Source of the DNA: CBFDBF01 sp050295355
Lineage (GTDB): Bacteria > Pseudomonadota > Gammaproteobacteria > Chromatiales > Chromatiaceae
Assembly: GCA_050295355.1 (NCBI GenBank)
Contig: JBNKPL010000001.1
Coordinates: forward strand, 1-64,000
Direction: 5' to 3'
DNA length: 64,000 nt
In this document: piece by piece, positions 34,367 to 43,493 of the stretch
How positions within the stretch are numbered: position 1 is the stretch's first letter
How the letters are laid out: each line of letters begins with the position of its first letter
Notes under the pieces: model-generated
Told to the model about the DNA's origin: nothing
What the model saw: the letters and a program-made list of their open reading frames with translations, nothing else
Database searches by the model: none
Translations under genes and position numbers: made by a program

Positions 34367-34735
34367 CTATTCGCCGAGCAGTTCCCGAACCTTGCCGAGC
34401 AGTTCCGGCGCCTTCACCGGCTTGACCAGATAGGCGCTCGCTCCCTGCCGCATACCCCACATCTTGTCCGTCTCCTGGTCTTTGGTGGTCACCATGATTA
34501 CCGGGATACCGGCCGTCTCCGGGTCTTTACTCAACTGGCGGGTGGCCTGGAAACCGTTCATTCCCGGCATCACTACATCCATCAGAATGAGCGCCGGCTT
34601 TTCGCTGCGCGCCAGCTCGATTCCCTGCTCACCGTTTTCAGCGGTCAGGACATTAAAGCCCCCTTCCGCAAGAATCCCCTTCAATATATGCATTTCAGTC
34701 GGAGAGTCTTCAACAATGAGAATCGTTCGTTCCAT
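34367..34735 (-). CDS. pilH: Response regulator PilH
   Basis: 122-residue receiver domain: ILIVEDSPTEMHIL, phospho-Asp in LILMDVVMPGMNGFQ, MVTTKDQE and YLVKPVKAPELL. In Pseudomonas PilH opposes PilG in setting pilus retraction. A 205-base gap without recognisable features separates it from pilG, unusually long for this pair, so pilH may have its own promoter. Confidence 0.94.
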   Translation of the reverse strand: MERTILIVEDSPTEMHILKGILAEGGFNVLTAENGEQGIELARSEKPALILMDVVMPGMNGFQATRQLSKDPETAGIPVIMVTTKDQETDKMWGMRQGASAYLVKPVKAPELLGKVRELLGE

Positions 34736-34940
34736 ACCTTAATTTTCCCCAAGCTAAGTTCGACGAAACATCCTACCCACGGAAGCTCTGATAAAAAATC
34801 AGGGCCACCATAATCTCTTTTACCACATCCCATGCAGGGCCGATCAAATACGGCATATCAAACGCCATTAACAATCCATACGGGACGGCTCCTGATCACG
34901 ACCGCACCCCGAAACCGCCCCAGGCGGCATCACGCCCCGC

Positions 34941-35336
34941 TCACGCGGCTTTGACCGTAAACTGCCGGATGGCGGACAGCAGTTCGTCCTTGGTAAAGGG
35001 TTTCGTCAAATACCGTTCCGAGCCGACAATCCGGCCACGGGCGCGATCAAACAGGCCGTCCTTGCTGGTCAGCATGATCACCGGGGTACTTTTGAACTCA
35101 TCGTTATTCTTGATCAGGGCGCAGGTCTGGTAGCCGTCCAGGCGGGGCATCATGATATCCACGAAGATCAGGTCCGGATGGTTATCCGCAATCATGGCCA
35201 GCGCCTCGAATCCATCCATCGCCGTAATGACTTCGCAGCCCTCTTTTTTCAGGAGGCTCTCTGCGGTTCTGCGGATGGTCTTACTGTCGTCAATGACCAT
35301 CACTTTGAGGCCGGAGATGTCGCTATTATCATTCAT
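34941..35336 (-). CDS. pilG: Response regulator PilG
   Basis: 131-residue receiver domain: VMVIDDSKTIRRTAE, phospho-Asp in LIFVDIMMPRLDGYQ, MLTSKDGLFD and YLTKPFTKDELL. The ATG at 35336 gives the usual PilG start; in-frame extension upstream is not conserved. Divergent from gshB, as in Pseudomonas. It is expected to drive pilus extension and cAMP signalling (family knowledge). Confidence 0.95.
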   Translation of the reverse strand: MNDNSDISGLKVMVIDDSKTIRRTAESLLKKEGCEVITAMDGFEALAMIADNHPDLIFVDIMMPRLDGYQTCALIKNNDEFKSTPVIMLTSKDGLFDRARGRIVGSERYLTKPFTKDELLSAIRQFTVKAA

Positions 35337-35570
35337 CGCCGTTCTATTGCTCCTCAGCGTATGTTCGCAGGCGGGTTCCGTGCGGCGTAGGTTACCACCC
35401 CGGCCCAACCCCTGCGAACATCCGGAATTGGGGGTATTTTCTAACAATAACAACTGACTTAAATTGTTGCAACAAACTACTGATCATACTGGAACATTTT
35501 GCCGGTTTTCCTCAACCTGGCGCTTCCTGTTTCCACACAATTCTACGCCCAATTCGGGTATGATTCCGCC

Positions 35571-36521
35571 ATGACTATTTCCCTGGGCGTGGTGATGGAC
35601 CCGATCCGGTCCATCACCATCTATAAAGACAGCACATTCGCCATGCTACTGGAGGCGCAATCCCGTGGCTGGGAGCTCTGGTATATGGAGCAGGCCGACC
35701 TGTTCCTGCGCGACGGCCGCAGCCACGCCCGCATGCGGCGGCTGGAGGTAACGGACGACGCGGCCGGATGGTTCCGCTTCAGCGCCGAACGCACCGCGCC
35801 CCTGGAGGCGCTGCACACCATCCTGATGCGCAAGAACCCCCCCTTTGACATGGAGTATGTCTACACCACCTATCTTCTGGAACAGGCGGAAGCCCGGGGA
35901 ACCCTGGTCGTCAACCGGCCGCGGAGCCTGCGCGACGCCAACGAAAAACTGTTCACCGCCTGGTTCCCCCACTGCTGCGCGCCCACGCTGGTCACCCGCA
36001 GCCAGCAACAGATTCTGGATTTTCTGGAGGAGCAGCGTGAGGTCATCCTCAAGCCCCTCGGCGACATGGGCGGCAGCTCCATATTCCGGCTGCAGCAAGG
36101 GGATCTGAACACCAATGTCACCATCGAGACCCTCACCGACCGCGGCCGTAAATACACCATGGTCCAGCGTTTCCTGCCGCAGATCACAGAGGGGGACAAG
36201 CGCATCCTGATGGTGGACGGCGAGCCGGTCCCCTACGCCCTGGCCCGCATCCCAAAGGCGGGCGAGTTCCGGGGCAACCTCGCCGCGGGAGGAACCGGCA
36301 AGGGCATCCCCCTGTCGGAGAGGGATATCTGGATCGCGCAACAGGTGGGACCCGAGCTTCGCAAACGCGGCATCCTGTTCGCCGGACTGGATGTGATCGG
36401 CGATTACCTGACGGAGATCAACGTGACCAGTCCCACCTGCATCCGGGAACTGGACGCCCAGTTCGGTCTCAACATCAGCGCCCAACTCATGGACCGGATC
36501 GAGGCCGAAATCCAACCATGA
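35571..36521 (+). CDS. gshB: Glutathione synthetase
   Basis: ATP-grasp enzyme that joins gamma-glutamylcysteine and glycine. 316 residues from ATG at 35571: LGVVMDPIRSITIYKDSTFAML, the ATP-grasp segment ILKPLGDMGGSSIFRL, and the Mg site DVIGDYLTEINVTSPT. An upstream in-frame ATG at 35499 would add an unconserved 24-residue leader. It overlaps apbE by four bases. Confidence 0.97.
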   Translation: MTISLGVVMDPIRSITIYKDSTFAMLLEAQSRGWELWYMEQADLFLRDGRSHARMRRLEVTDDAAGWFRFSAERTAPLEALHTILMRKNPPFDMEYVYTTYLLEQAEARGTLVVNRPRSLRDANEKLFTAWFPHCCAPTLVTRSQQQILDFLEEQREVILKPLGDMGGSSIFRLQQGDLNTNVTIETLTDRGRKYTMVQRFLPQITEGDKRILMVDGEPVPYALARIPKAGEFRGNLAAGGTGKGIPLSERDIWIAQQVGPELRKRGILFAGLDVIGDYLTEINVTSPTCIRELDAQFGLNISAQLMDRIEAEIQP

Positions 36522-37603
36522 CCGCCCTGCGCCGAATTCGAAACATTATCTGGCTCCTGCTGCTACCGCTGCTGCTCGGCAGTTGCAGCCGGCCGGAGCC
36601 GATCACCACCCGCTTTCTCGCCTTCGGCACCCTGGTGGACCTGACCGTCTCCGGCCTTTCTCAGGAGCGGGCGGAAGAGGTCACCGCCGCCATCGAACAG
36701 GACTTCGCCGAGATGCACCATGCCTGGCACGCCTGGGACCCGGGCCCCCTGGGGCGGGTCAACCGGCTGCTGCAAGAGGACAAGCCCTTCTCCGCGCCGC
36801 CCTCCATTCTGGTCCTGATCAAACTGGGCAAGGAGCTCTCCAGCGCCAGCGGCCACCTGTTCAATCCGGCCATCGGCCAACTGATCGACGCCTGGGGCTT
36901 TCACAGCAACGACCCCGCCGGCCACCAACCGCCGACCCAAGAGCGGATCGCGGAACTGCTGCAACAGAATCCGCGCATGGACGACATCCTGGTGGACGGC
37001 ATCACCCTGCGCGGCACCAACCCGGCGGTGAAGCTGGACTTCGGCGCCTTCGGCAAGGGCTACGGCATCGACCTCGCCATCGAACACCTGCGGGAACTCG
37101 GGGTGGAGAACGCCATCCTCAATGCCGGCGGCGACCTGCGCGCCATCGGCTCCCGGGGCGACCGCCCCTGGCGCATCGCCATCCGCGACGCCAGCGGCAA
37201 GGGGGTGATCGGCTCCGTGGATGTGAGAGGCGACGAAAGCGTATTCACCTCCGGCGACTACGAACGCAACTTCACCTGGGAGGGGCGGCGCTATCACCAC
37301 ATCATCGATCCCCGTACCGGCTATCCCGCCACTGGCACCGCCTCGGTCACCGTGCTGCACCACAACGCGGTGGCGGCGGACGCGGCGGCCACCGCACTCT
37401 TTATCGCCGGTCCGGAGCAGTGGTATGAGGTGGCGCAAAATATGGGAATGCGGTATGTATTACTGATCGATTCCGAAGGAACCCTGCACATGAATCCAGC
37501 CATGCGGGAGCGTCTGCAACTGCTGAACGAAGAGCACCCGATCCGCATCAGTCCGCCGCTGAAGGAGACCGGCTCCCAGGACAGGAGCGACGGCCGCCCA
37601 TGA
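36518..37603 (+). CDS. apbE: FAD:protein FMN transferase (lipoprotein)
   Basis: Attaches FMN covalently to periplasm-facing flavoproteins such as Na+-NQR and RNF subunits. Signal peptide with lipobox LLGSC, so membrane-anchored in the periplasm. Family motifs: LDFGAFGKGYGID, NAGGDLRAIGSRG, SGDYERNF and YHHIIDPRTGYPA, with Mg-binding Asp/Thr in ADAAATALFIAG. 361 residues. Which flavoprotein it serves is not shown by the neighbourhood. Confidence 0.95.
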   Translation: MTALRRIRNIIWLLLLPLLLGSCSRPEPITTRFLAFGTLVDLTVSGLSQERAEEVTAAIEQDFAEMHHAWHAWDPGPLGRVNRLLQEDKPFSAPPSILVLIKLGKELSSASGHLFNPAIGQLIDAWGFHSNDPAGHQPPTQERIAELLQQNPRMDDILVDGITLRGTNPAVKLDFGAFGKGYGIDLAIEHLRELGVENAILNAGGDLRAIGSRGDRPWRIAIRDASGKGVIGSVDVRGDESVFTSGDYERNFTWEGRRYHHIIDPRTGYPATGTASVTVLHHNAVAADAAATALFIAGPEQWYEVAQNMGMRYVLLIDSEGTLHMNPAMRERLQLLNEEHPIRISPPLKETGSQDRSDGRP

Positions 37604-38481
37604 GCACCGCCACCTTCAGCGCCTTCGACCGGCTGGGAATCACCCTCTTTTTCGCCACCGTGGCACACGCGGTATTCATCCTCGGCGTCACCTTTACCAT
37701 GGGCAATCCCCGAATCCTGCCGCCCGATCGCACCCTGGAGATCATGGTGGTGCAGAACCGGACCAACGAAACGAATACCGAAGATGCCGACTTCCTGGCC
37801 CAGACCAGCCAGCTGGGCAGCGGCAACGCAGAGAAGGTGGTGCGCCCCAAGACCCAGACCCCCATACCGACCCTGAAGAGCACGGAAAAGCCGGTGGGGG
37901 AAAACCGGCCCGCCAGCGTACCCTCCGAGCCGGAGCCGCCCACCGAACGGCCGGTTATTGCCAGTACGCAACAAACATCCCGCAAGGCCTCCATCACCCC
38001 GGACACGCCGCGGCCCACGCCCACCAAAAGGCTGAACACCACCGAGCTGATGGCCAGCGCCAATCAGGAGATCGCCCGGATGACCGCCGAGCTGGACCGG
38101 CAGATGGAGGCCTACGCCCACCGTCCGCGGCGCAAAGGCATCAGCGCCGCCACCCGCGAGTACAAATACACCAACTATCTGGACGCCTGGCGGCGCAAGG
38201 TGGAACGCATCGGCAACCTCAACTATCCGGACGAGGCCAAGCGGCAGAAGCTCTATGGAAACCTGATGATGCGCGTCTCCCTGAACCCCGACGGGACCAT
38301 CTCGGATGTCCAGATCATACGTTCCTCCGGCCACAAGCTGCTGGACGACGCCGCCATCCGCATCGTCCGGCTGGCGGCCCCCTACGCCCCTTTTCCCACG
38401 GAGATCCGGGAAGAGACCGACATCCTCGACATCACCCGCACCTGGCAGTTCCAGAGCAATAACCGACTGCTCTCCAAATAA
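37600..38481 (+). CDS. tonB: TonB-type energy transducer
   Basis: 293 residues with one N-terminal membrane span (ITLFFATVAHAVFILGVTF), a Pro/Lys/Glu-rich periplasmic stretch (~60-145), and a C-terminal TonB domain (NYPDEAKRQKLYGNLMMRVSLNP, then ILDITRTWQF). Starts within the apbE stop (four-base overlap). The same tonB-like gene lies between gshB and yqgE in Pseudomonas. No exbB or exbD is nearby. Confidence 0.92.
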   Translation: MSTATFSAFDRLGITLFFATVAHAVFILGVTFTMGNPRILPPDRTLEIMVVQNRTNETNTEDADFLAQTSQLGSGNAEKVVRPKTQTPIPTLKSTEKPVGENRPASVPSEPEPPTERPVIASTQQTSRKASITPDTPRPTPTKRLNTTELMASANQEIARMTAELDRQMEAYAHRPRRKGISAATREYKYTNYLDAWRRKVERIGNLNYPDEAKRQKLYGNLMMRVSLNPDGTISDVQIIRSSGHKLLDDAAIRIVRLAAPYAPFPTEIREETDILDITRTWQFQSNNRLLSK

Positions 38482-38529
38482 GCAGCAATTTTCTATCCGG
38501 CACCGATGACCTTGTTTGCGAAAGATCTC

Positions 38530-38657
38530 TTTGCCACAGAGATTACGGAGGGTGATTACCTGCCATCCGGGCTTCACTTTCACCACAGGGGTCACAGGGA
38601 AGCACAGAGGCTTTGTTAATAATTTTCTCTGTGAACCTCTGTGTCCCCTGTGGTTAA
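38530..38657. repeat. CACAGAG-type inverted repeat between tonB and yqgE
   Basis: A short partial arm (GCCACAGAGATTACGGAG) at 38533-38550 is followed by a full pair. Left arm 38578-38610 (TTCACCACAGGGGTCACAG then GGAAGCACAGAGG) and right arm 38627-38657 (CTCTGTGAACCTCTGTG then TCCCCTGTGGTTAA), with a 16-base spacer. The left arm closely matches the left arm of the GxxExxY locus. It fills most of the 293-base gap. Confidence 0.88.
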
Positions 38658-38774
38658 GGCCTTCACATGCGATCTTGCCCCCAATGACCATGGCTCTCGC
38701 GGATGATTGCTTCACCGTCCGTGGATTGGACGGGAACGGTTGCGGCCGGCCGGACAGACCCGGATACTACTCGC

Positions 38775-39338
38775 ATGGAACAAAACACCAACCTGACCGA
38801 TCATTTTCTTATCGCCATGCCCAGCTTGGAGGATTCGAACTTCTCCCGCACCGTCACCTACATCTGCGAGCACAACGAACAGGGCGCCATGGGCATCGTG
38901 GTCAACCGCGCCATGGATCTGCGGCTGAACGACATCCTGCCGCAACTGGAGATCACGGGCGCGGAGGGGGAGAGCGGCGAAGAGATCATCTACATCGGCG
39001 GACCGGTACAGCCGGAACGCGGCTTCGTACTGCACAGCGGCGAGCGCAGTTGGGACTCCACCCTGCAGATCACCCCGCAGATCAGCATCACCACCTCGCG
39101 CGACATCCTGCGCTCCATCGCCATCGGCGACGGCCCAAAGGAGCACCTGATCGCCCTGGGTTATGCCGGCTGGGGCCGGGGCCAGCTGGAGCGCGAGATC
39201 TCGGAAAACAGTTGGCTCAGCGGCCCGGCCGATGCACAGATCCTGTTTCACCTGCCCGCGGAAGAGCGCTGGCACGCGGCGGCCCGGCTGCTGGGCGTGG
39301 ACCTCGACCTGATCTCGCCCGAGGTGGGGCACGCCTGA
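38775..39338 (+). CDS. yqgE: YqgE/AlgH family protein
   Basis: 187 residues from ATG at 38775: LTDHFLIAMPSLEDSNFSRTVTYICEHNEQGAMGIVVNR covers the family hallmark (quoted in pieces MPSLEDSNFSRTV and GAMGIVVNR), then GGPVQPERGFVLH and ALGYAGWGRGQLE. Function is unknown in detail; it is nearly always next to ruvX. An upstream ATG at 38703 is not supported by conservation. Confidence 0.94.
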   Translation: MEQNTNLTDHFLIAMPSLEDSNFSRTVTYICEHNEQGAMGIVVNRAMDLRLNDILPQLEITGAEGESGEEIIYIGGPVQPERGFVLHSGERSWDSTLQITPQISITTSRDILRSIAIGDGPKEHLIALGYAGWGRGQLEREISENSWLSGPADAQILFHLPAEERWHAAARLLGVDLDLISPEVGHA

Positions 39339-39341
39339 CCC

Positions 39342-39740
39342 ATGGGCACCCTCCTGGGTTTTGACTTCGGACCCGCCAAGATCGGCGTGGCGGTGGGCCA
39401 GACCCTGACCGGCACCGCCTCGCCCCTGGAGACGCTGCGCGCCGTACAGCAGCGGCCGGACTGGGATGGCATCACCCGGCTGATCGAGACCTGGGAACCG
39501 GATGCGCTGGTGGTGGGCATCCCCTACAACATGGACGACAGCGAGGCGGAACCCGCCCCCCGGGCCCGGCGCTTCGCAAGGCAACTGGAGGGGCGCTATC
39601 ATCTGCCGGTGCATCTGGTGGATGAGCGGTTGACCTCTATCGAGGCGAGGCGCGATTATCTAAGGAAACCGAAACGGATCGAAGAACTGGACGCGGTGGC
39701 GGCGAAACTGATTTTGGAAACCTGGTTACATGAGCAATAA
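39342..39740 (+). CDS. ruvX: RuvX/YqgF (putative pre-16S rRNA nuclease)
   Basis: 132-residue RNase H-like protein. LGFDFGPAKIGVAVGQ carries the first catalytic Asp, VVGIPYNMDDSE the middle motif, and VHLVDERLTSIEA the Glu. The last catalytic Asp is in ELDAVAAKLILETWL. It follows yqgE by three bases and overlaps pyrR by 11 bases. Confidence 0.95.
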   Translation: MGTLLGFDFGPAKIGVAVGQTLTGTASPLETLRAVQQRPDWDGITRLIETWEPDALVVGIPYNMDDSEAEPAPRARRFARQLEGRYHLPVHLVDERLTSIEARRDYLRKPKRIEELDAVAAKLILETWLHEQ

Positions 39741-40272
39741 AATCTACATGCAAAGCCCGGAGATCGACGAACTGATCGACGGCATGGCCCAGGCCCTGAG
39801 AACGCGCTTGGAGATACAGCAGACCACCCGGCCGCTGATGATCGGCATTCATACCGGCGGGGTGTGGCTGGCGCAGCGGCTGCATGAACTGCTGGAGTTG
39901 GAAGAGCCGCTGGGGAGCCTGGACATCTCCTTCTACCGGGACGACTTCACCCGCATCGGCATGAATCCGGAGGTGCGCCCCTCCTCCGTTCCCTATGATG
40001 TGGATGACCGCCACATCATCCTGGTGGACGATGTGCTGCAGACCGGCCGCACCATCCGCGCCGCCATGAACGAACTGTTCGATTACGGCCGTCCCGCCTC
40101 CATCTCCCTAGTAACCCTGGTGGAGCGCAGCGGCCGCGAACTGCCCATCCAGCCCAACGTGGTGGGGGTGCGCCCGGCCCTGAGCCTGACCCAGCACATC
40201 ACCCTCACCGGCCCGGAACCCTTGAAGCTGATCATTGGCAATACAAAAAAAGAGGCGCGGGAAGCGCAATGA
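39730..40272 (+). CDS. pyrR: PyrR bifunctional pyrimidine regulator / uracil phosphoribosyltransferase
   Basis: 180 residues with the PRPP-binding motif IILVDDVLQTGRTIRAAM and the PyrR start EIDELIDGMAQAL. In gammaproteobacteria PyrR of this type lies upstream of pyrB and its regulatory role there is less defined than in Bacillus. The 73 bases before pyrB hold no clear antiterminator or terminator pair. Confidence 0.96.
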   Translation: MSNKIYMQSPEIDELIDGMAQALRTRLEIQQTTRPLMIGIHTGGVWLAQRLHELLELEEPLGSLDISFYRDDFTRIGMNPEVRPSSVPYDVDDRHIILVDDVLQTGRTIRAAMNELFDYGRPASISLVTLVERSGRELPIQPNVVGVRPALSLTQHITLTGPEPLKLIIGNTKKEAREAQ

Positions 40273-40345
40273 GCATGGAGCCACGGACGCTGAACGATTA
40301 TACTAACCCGAGTTTTTTCATTTCAGGACTTCAGGCTGCCTTTGC

Positions 40346-41335
40346 GTGAGCACCACTGCCTATAACGCAAAAATACAACTCAACGAAGATGGGCGTCTTC
40401 GCCACTTCCTTTCCATCGATGGCCTGAGCCGGGAACTCCTCACCGAGATCCTGGATACCGCCGAGTCTTTCACCGGCGTCTCCGAGCGGACGGTGAAAAA
40501 GGTCCCGCTGCTGCGCGGCAAGGTGATCACCAATCTCTTTTTCGAGACCAGCACCCGCACCCGCACCACCTTTGAACTGGCGGCCAAGCGGCTCTCCGCC
40601 GATGTGCTGAGCCTTAACGTGAACGCCTCCTCCACCTCCAAGGGCGAGACCCTGCTCGACACCCTGCGCAACCTGGAAGCCATGCATGTGGATATGTTCG
40701 TGGTTCGTCACCACGACAGCGGGGCGGCCCACTTTATCGCCGAACATGCGGCGCCCCACATCAGCGTCATCAACGGCGGCGACGGGCGTCACTCACACCC
40801 CACCCAGGCGATGCTGGACATGTTCACCATCCGCCGCCACAAAAAGGAGTTCGCCGGCCTCAAAGTGGCCATCGTGGGCGACATCCTGCACTCCCGGGTG
40901 GCGCGCTCCCAGATCCTGGCCCTCAATACCCTGGGCGCGGCGGAGGTGCGCATCATCGCGCCCAACACCCTGATCCCGGCCGACGCCGGGACCCTCGGAG
41001 TCAAGGTCTATAACGACCTGGAACAGGGCATCGCGGATACGGACGTCATCATTATGCTGCGCCTGCAGAGAGAGCGCATGGGCAGCGCCCTGCTCCCCAG
41101 CGAACACGAATACTTCCAGCTCTTCGGCCTCACCGAGGCGCGTCTGCGGACCGCCAAGCCGGACGCCATCGTCATGCACCCGGGTCCCATCAACCGCGGC
41201 GTGGAGATGGACTCTCAGGTGGCGGACGGCCCGCGCTCGGTCATCCTGCAGCAGGTGAGCTTCGGCATCGCCGTGCGCATGGCGGTCATGTCCATGACCA
41301 TGGGGATGGCCCCGCCCGGGAGGAAGTGGTCATGA
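40346..41335 (+). CDS. pyrB: Aspartate carbamoyltransferase catalytic subunit
   Basis: First committed step of pyrimidine synthesis. Carbamoyl-phosphate motif FFETSTRTRTTFELAAKRL and the STSKGETLLDT loop are present, with HPTQAMLDMFT and MHPGPINRGVE later. 329 residues from GTG at 40346. Its stop overlaps the start of the dihydroorotase-like gene (ATGA), so this is a class A ATCase expected to form a dodecamer with that protein. pyrI is absent. Confidence 0.97.
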   Translation: MSTTAYNAKIQLNEDGRLRHFLSIDGLSRELLTEILDTAESFTGVSERTVKKVPLLRGKVITNLFFETSTRTRTTFELAAKRLSADVLSLNVNASSTSKGETLLDTLRNLEAMHVDMFVVRHHDSGAAHFIAEHAAPHISVINGGDGRHSHPTQAMLDMFTIRRHKKEFAGLKVAIVGDILHSRVARSQILALNTLGAAEVRIIAPNTLIPADAGTLGVKVYNDLEQGIADTDVIIMLRLQRERMGSALLPSEHEYFQLFGLTEARLRTAKPDAIVMHPGPINRGVEMDSQVADGPRSVILQQVSFGIAVRMAVMSMTMGMAPPGRKWS

Positions 41336-42609
41336 GCAACCTGCGGATCAGCAACGGCCGCCTGCTGGACCCCGGCAACGGCATCGACGACACCCTGGAC
41401 CTCTATATCAGCGACGGCGTGGTTAGTGGCGTGGGCCAGGCCCCGGCCGGTTTCGAACCCGATGACACCATCGACGCCAGCGGGCTGGTGGTCTGCCCCG
41501 GACTGGTGGACCTGTGCGCCCACCTGCGGGAGCCGGGCCTGGAACATAAGGCCACCCTCGCCAGTGAGACCGCCGCCGCCGCGGCCGGCGGCGTCACCAC
41601 CATATGCTGCCCGCCCGATACCGACCCGGTGATCGACACCCCGGCGGTGGCCACCCTCATCTACCGGCGGGCGGAGCGCATCGGCAAGGCGCGGGTGCTG
41701 CCCATCGGCGCCCTCACCAAGGGACTGCGGGGCGAGGAACTGGCGGAGATGGCGGCCCTGAAAGAGGCCAGCTGCGCCGCCATGAGCAACGGCCGCCGTC
41801 CCCTGGTCAACACCCTGGTAGAGCGACGCGCCCTGGAGTACGCCGCCACCTATGACATTACCGTTTTTATGCCCCCGGAGGACTTTGCCTTGCGGGATGG
41901 CGGCTGCGCCCACGAAGGCCCCGTCAGCAGCCGCCTCGGCCTGCCCGGCATCCCGGTGGCCGCGGAGACCGTGGCGGTGGCGCGGGACACGGCCCTGGCG
42001 GCCCAGACCGGTTGCCACATCCACTTCCGCGGCCTCTCCAGCGCCGAGGCGGCGAAGATGGTCCGGCGCGCGCGTGCGGACCGGCTGCCCATCAGCGCGG
42101 ACGTATCGGCGCATCAACTCCACCTCACCGAGATGGACCTGAGCAGTTTCGACAGCAACTGCCATGTAATCCCGCCCCTGCGCAGCCTCACCGACCGCGA
42201 CCTGCTGCGCCGGGGGGTGGCGGAAGGGGTCATCGGCGCCATCTGCTCCGACCATCAGCCCCATGAAGCGGACGCCAAGAAGGCCCCCTTCCCCTCCACC
42301 GCGCCGGGTATCTCGGCCCTGGAGACGCTGCTGCCCCTGACCCTGAAACTGGTGGAGGACGGAGTGCTCTCCCTGCCGGACGCCATCGCCCGCCTCACCT
42401 GCGGCCCGGCGGATATCCTGGGACTGCCCCTGGGCCGCCTGGGCGTCGGCGCTGCGGCGGACATCTGTATTTTCCACCCGGACGAGCCCTGGACCCTCAC
42501 CCCGGACGCCATGGTCAGCAACGGCCGCAACACCCCCTTTCTCGGCTGGCAGTTCAACGGCCGGGTGACCCATACCCTGCTGCAGGGCAGGCTCGTTTTT
42601 CAACGCTGA
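41332..42609 (+). CDS. pyrC': Dihydroorotase-like protein (PyrC'), probably catalytically inactive
   Basis: 425-residue amidohydrolase-fold protein. The zinc motif that normally reads HxH before LREPG is here DLCAHLREPG, with Cys62 in place of the first His. Later motifs are partly kept (ICSDHQPHEADAKKAPF, VIPPLRS). Family knowledge: in Pseudomonas such PyrC' proteins have lost activity but are needed to assemble active ATCase with PyrB. Four-base overlap with pyrB agrees. A true pyrC should exist elsewhere in the genome. Confidence 0.92.
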   Translation: MSNLRISNGRLLDPGNGIDDTLDLYISDGVVSGVGQAPAGFEPDDTIDASGLVVCPGLVDLCAHLREPGLEHKATLASETAAAAAGGVTTICCPPDTDPVIDTPAVATLIYRRAERIGKARVLPIGALTKGLRGEELAEMAALKEASCAAMSNGRRPLVNTLVERRALEYAATYDITVFMPPEDFALRDGGCAHEGPVSSRLGLPGIPVAAETVAVARDTALAAQTGCHIHFRGLSSAEAAKMVRRARADRLPISADVSAHQLHLTEMDLSSFDSNCHVIPPLRSLTDRDLLRRGVAEGVIGAICSDHQPHEADAKKAPFPSTAPGISALETLLPLTLKLVEDGVLSLPDAIARLTCGPADILGLPLGRLGVGAAADICIFHPDEPWTLTPDAMVSNGRNTPFLGWQFNGRVTHTLLQGRLVFQR

Positions 42610-43493
42610 TGTCCGGCGCCGGCAAATCTCACCGCGGCACCATCTTTCTGGAGCAGGCGGAGATCCTCTCCCAGCAGGCCTTCGCGGGAGCACAGCAGCT
42701 GCTGCGGCTGCAGGCCCCCGAGTGCGCCCGTCACGCCAAGGCGGGCAATTTCGTGCATCTCCAGTGCGATCCCCAGCGCCCCATGCGCCGCCCCCTGTCG
42801 CTTATGCGCCGCTCGGCCGAAGAGGGGTGGGTGGAACTGCTGTACAAGGTGGTGGGGGAAGGCACCCGGCTGCTGGCCCAGCGGAAAGTGGGCGACCGGC
42901 TCAGCCTGCTGGGACCCATTGGAAAACCTTTTCAACCGGACCCGGACCGGCCCCGGCCCCTGCTGATCGGCGGCGGCGTGGGCATGCCGCCCATGGTGTT
43001 CCTGGCGGAAGCTTTGCGTCATGACCCGACCCTGCGGCCCTTTGTCATCCTGGGCTCCGAGGTGCCGTTCCCCTTTCAGAGCCGCCCGTCCAATCTTCCG
43101 GTCGCGGGGATAGGGCCGGAGTTCTCGGCCGCCATGCCGCTGCTGGAGGAGTGGGGGGTGCCGAGCCGGCTGGCCAGCCTGCAGGATTTTGACGGCTGCT
43201 TCCGGGGTTTCGTCACCGACCTGGCGCGCCGTTGGCTGGACGCCCTGGACGAGGAGACACGTTCGAAAGTGGCCATCTACAGCTGCGGCCCCCACCCCAT
43301 GCTAGAGGCGGTAAGCAAGCTGGCGCGTGAATACGGCCTCCCCTGTCAGGTGTCGCTGGAGGAGTTCATGGCCTGCGGGGTGGGCGGCTGCGCCGGTTGC
43401 GTGGTGCCGGTGGAGACCGGCCACGGCACCGCCATGAAACGGGTCTGCGTGGACGGCCCGGTGTTCAACGCGGATCAGGTCTTTCCCGGGTAG
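42609..43493 (+). CDS. PyrK-like dihydroorotate dehydrogenase electron-transfer subunit homologue
   Basis: 294-residue FAD/NAD-binding reductase with a 2Fe-2S cysteine cluster. FAD-binding RRPLSLMRRS, NAD-binding LLIGGGVGMPPM, YSCGPHPMLEAV, and the cluster loop MACGVGGCAGCVVPV with the fourth Cys in KRVCVDGPVF. Such subunits serve NAD-linked PyrDB enzymes. Most gammaproteobacteria use a membrane PyrD that does not need one. No pyrD is adjacent. The ATG shares a base with the pyrC' stop (TGATG). It converges on pilU with a 19-base overlap. Confidence 0.88.
   Translation: MSGAGKSHRGTIFLEQAEILSQQAFAGAQQLLRLQAPECARHAKAGNFVHLQCDPQRPMRRPLSLMRRSAEEGWVELLYKVVGEGTRLLAQRKVGDRLSLLGPIGKPFQPDPDRPRPLLIGGGVGMPPMVFLAEALRHDPTLRPFVILGSEVPFPFQSRPSNLPVAGIGPEFSAAMPLLEEWGVPSRLASLQDFDGCFRGFVTDLARRWLDALDEETRSKVAIYSCGPHPMLEAVSKLAREYGLPCQVSLEEFMACGVGGCAGCVVPVETGHGTAMKRVCVDGPVFNADQVFPG

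Noticed and set aside
34736..34940. Small gene or RNA between pilH and pilG
   Set aside because: No coding frame with a start site, no terminator and no clear dyad in the 205-base gap.
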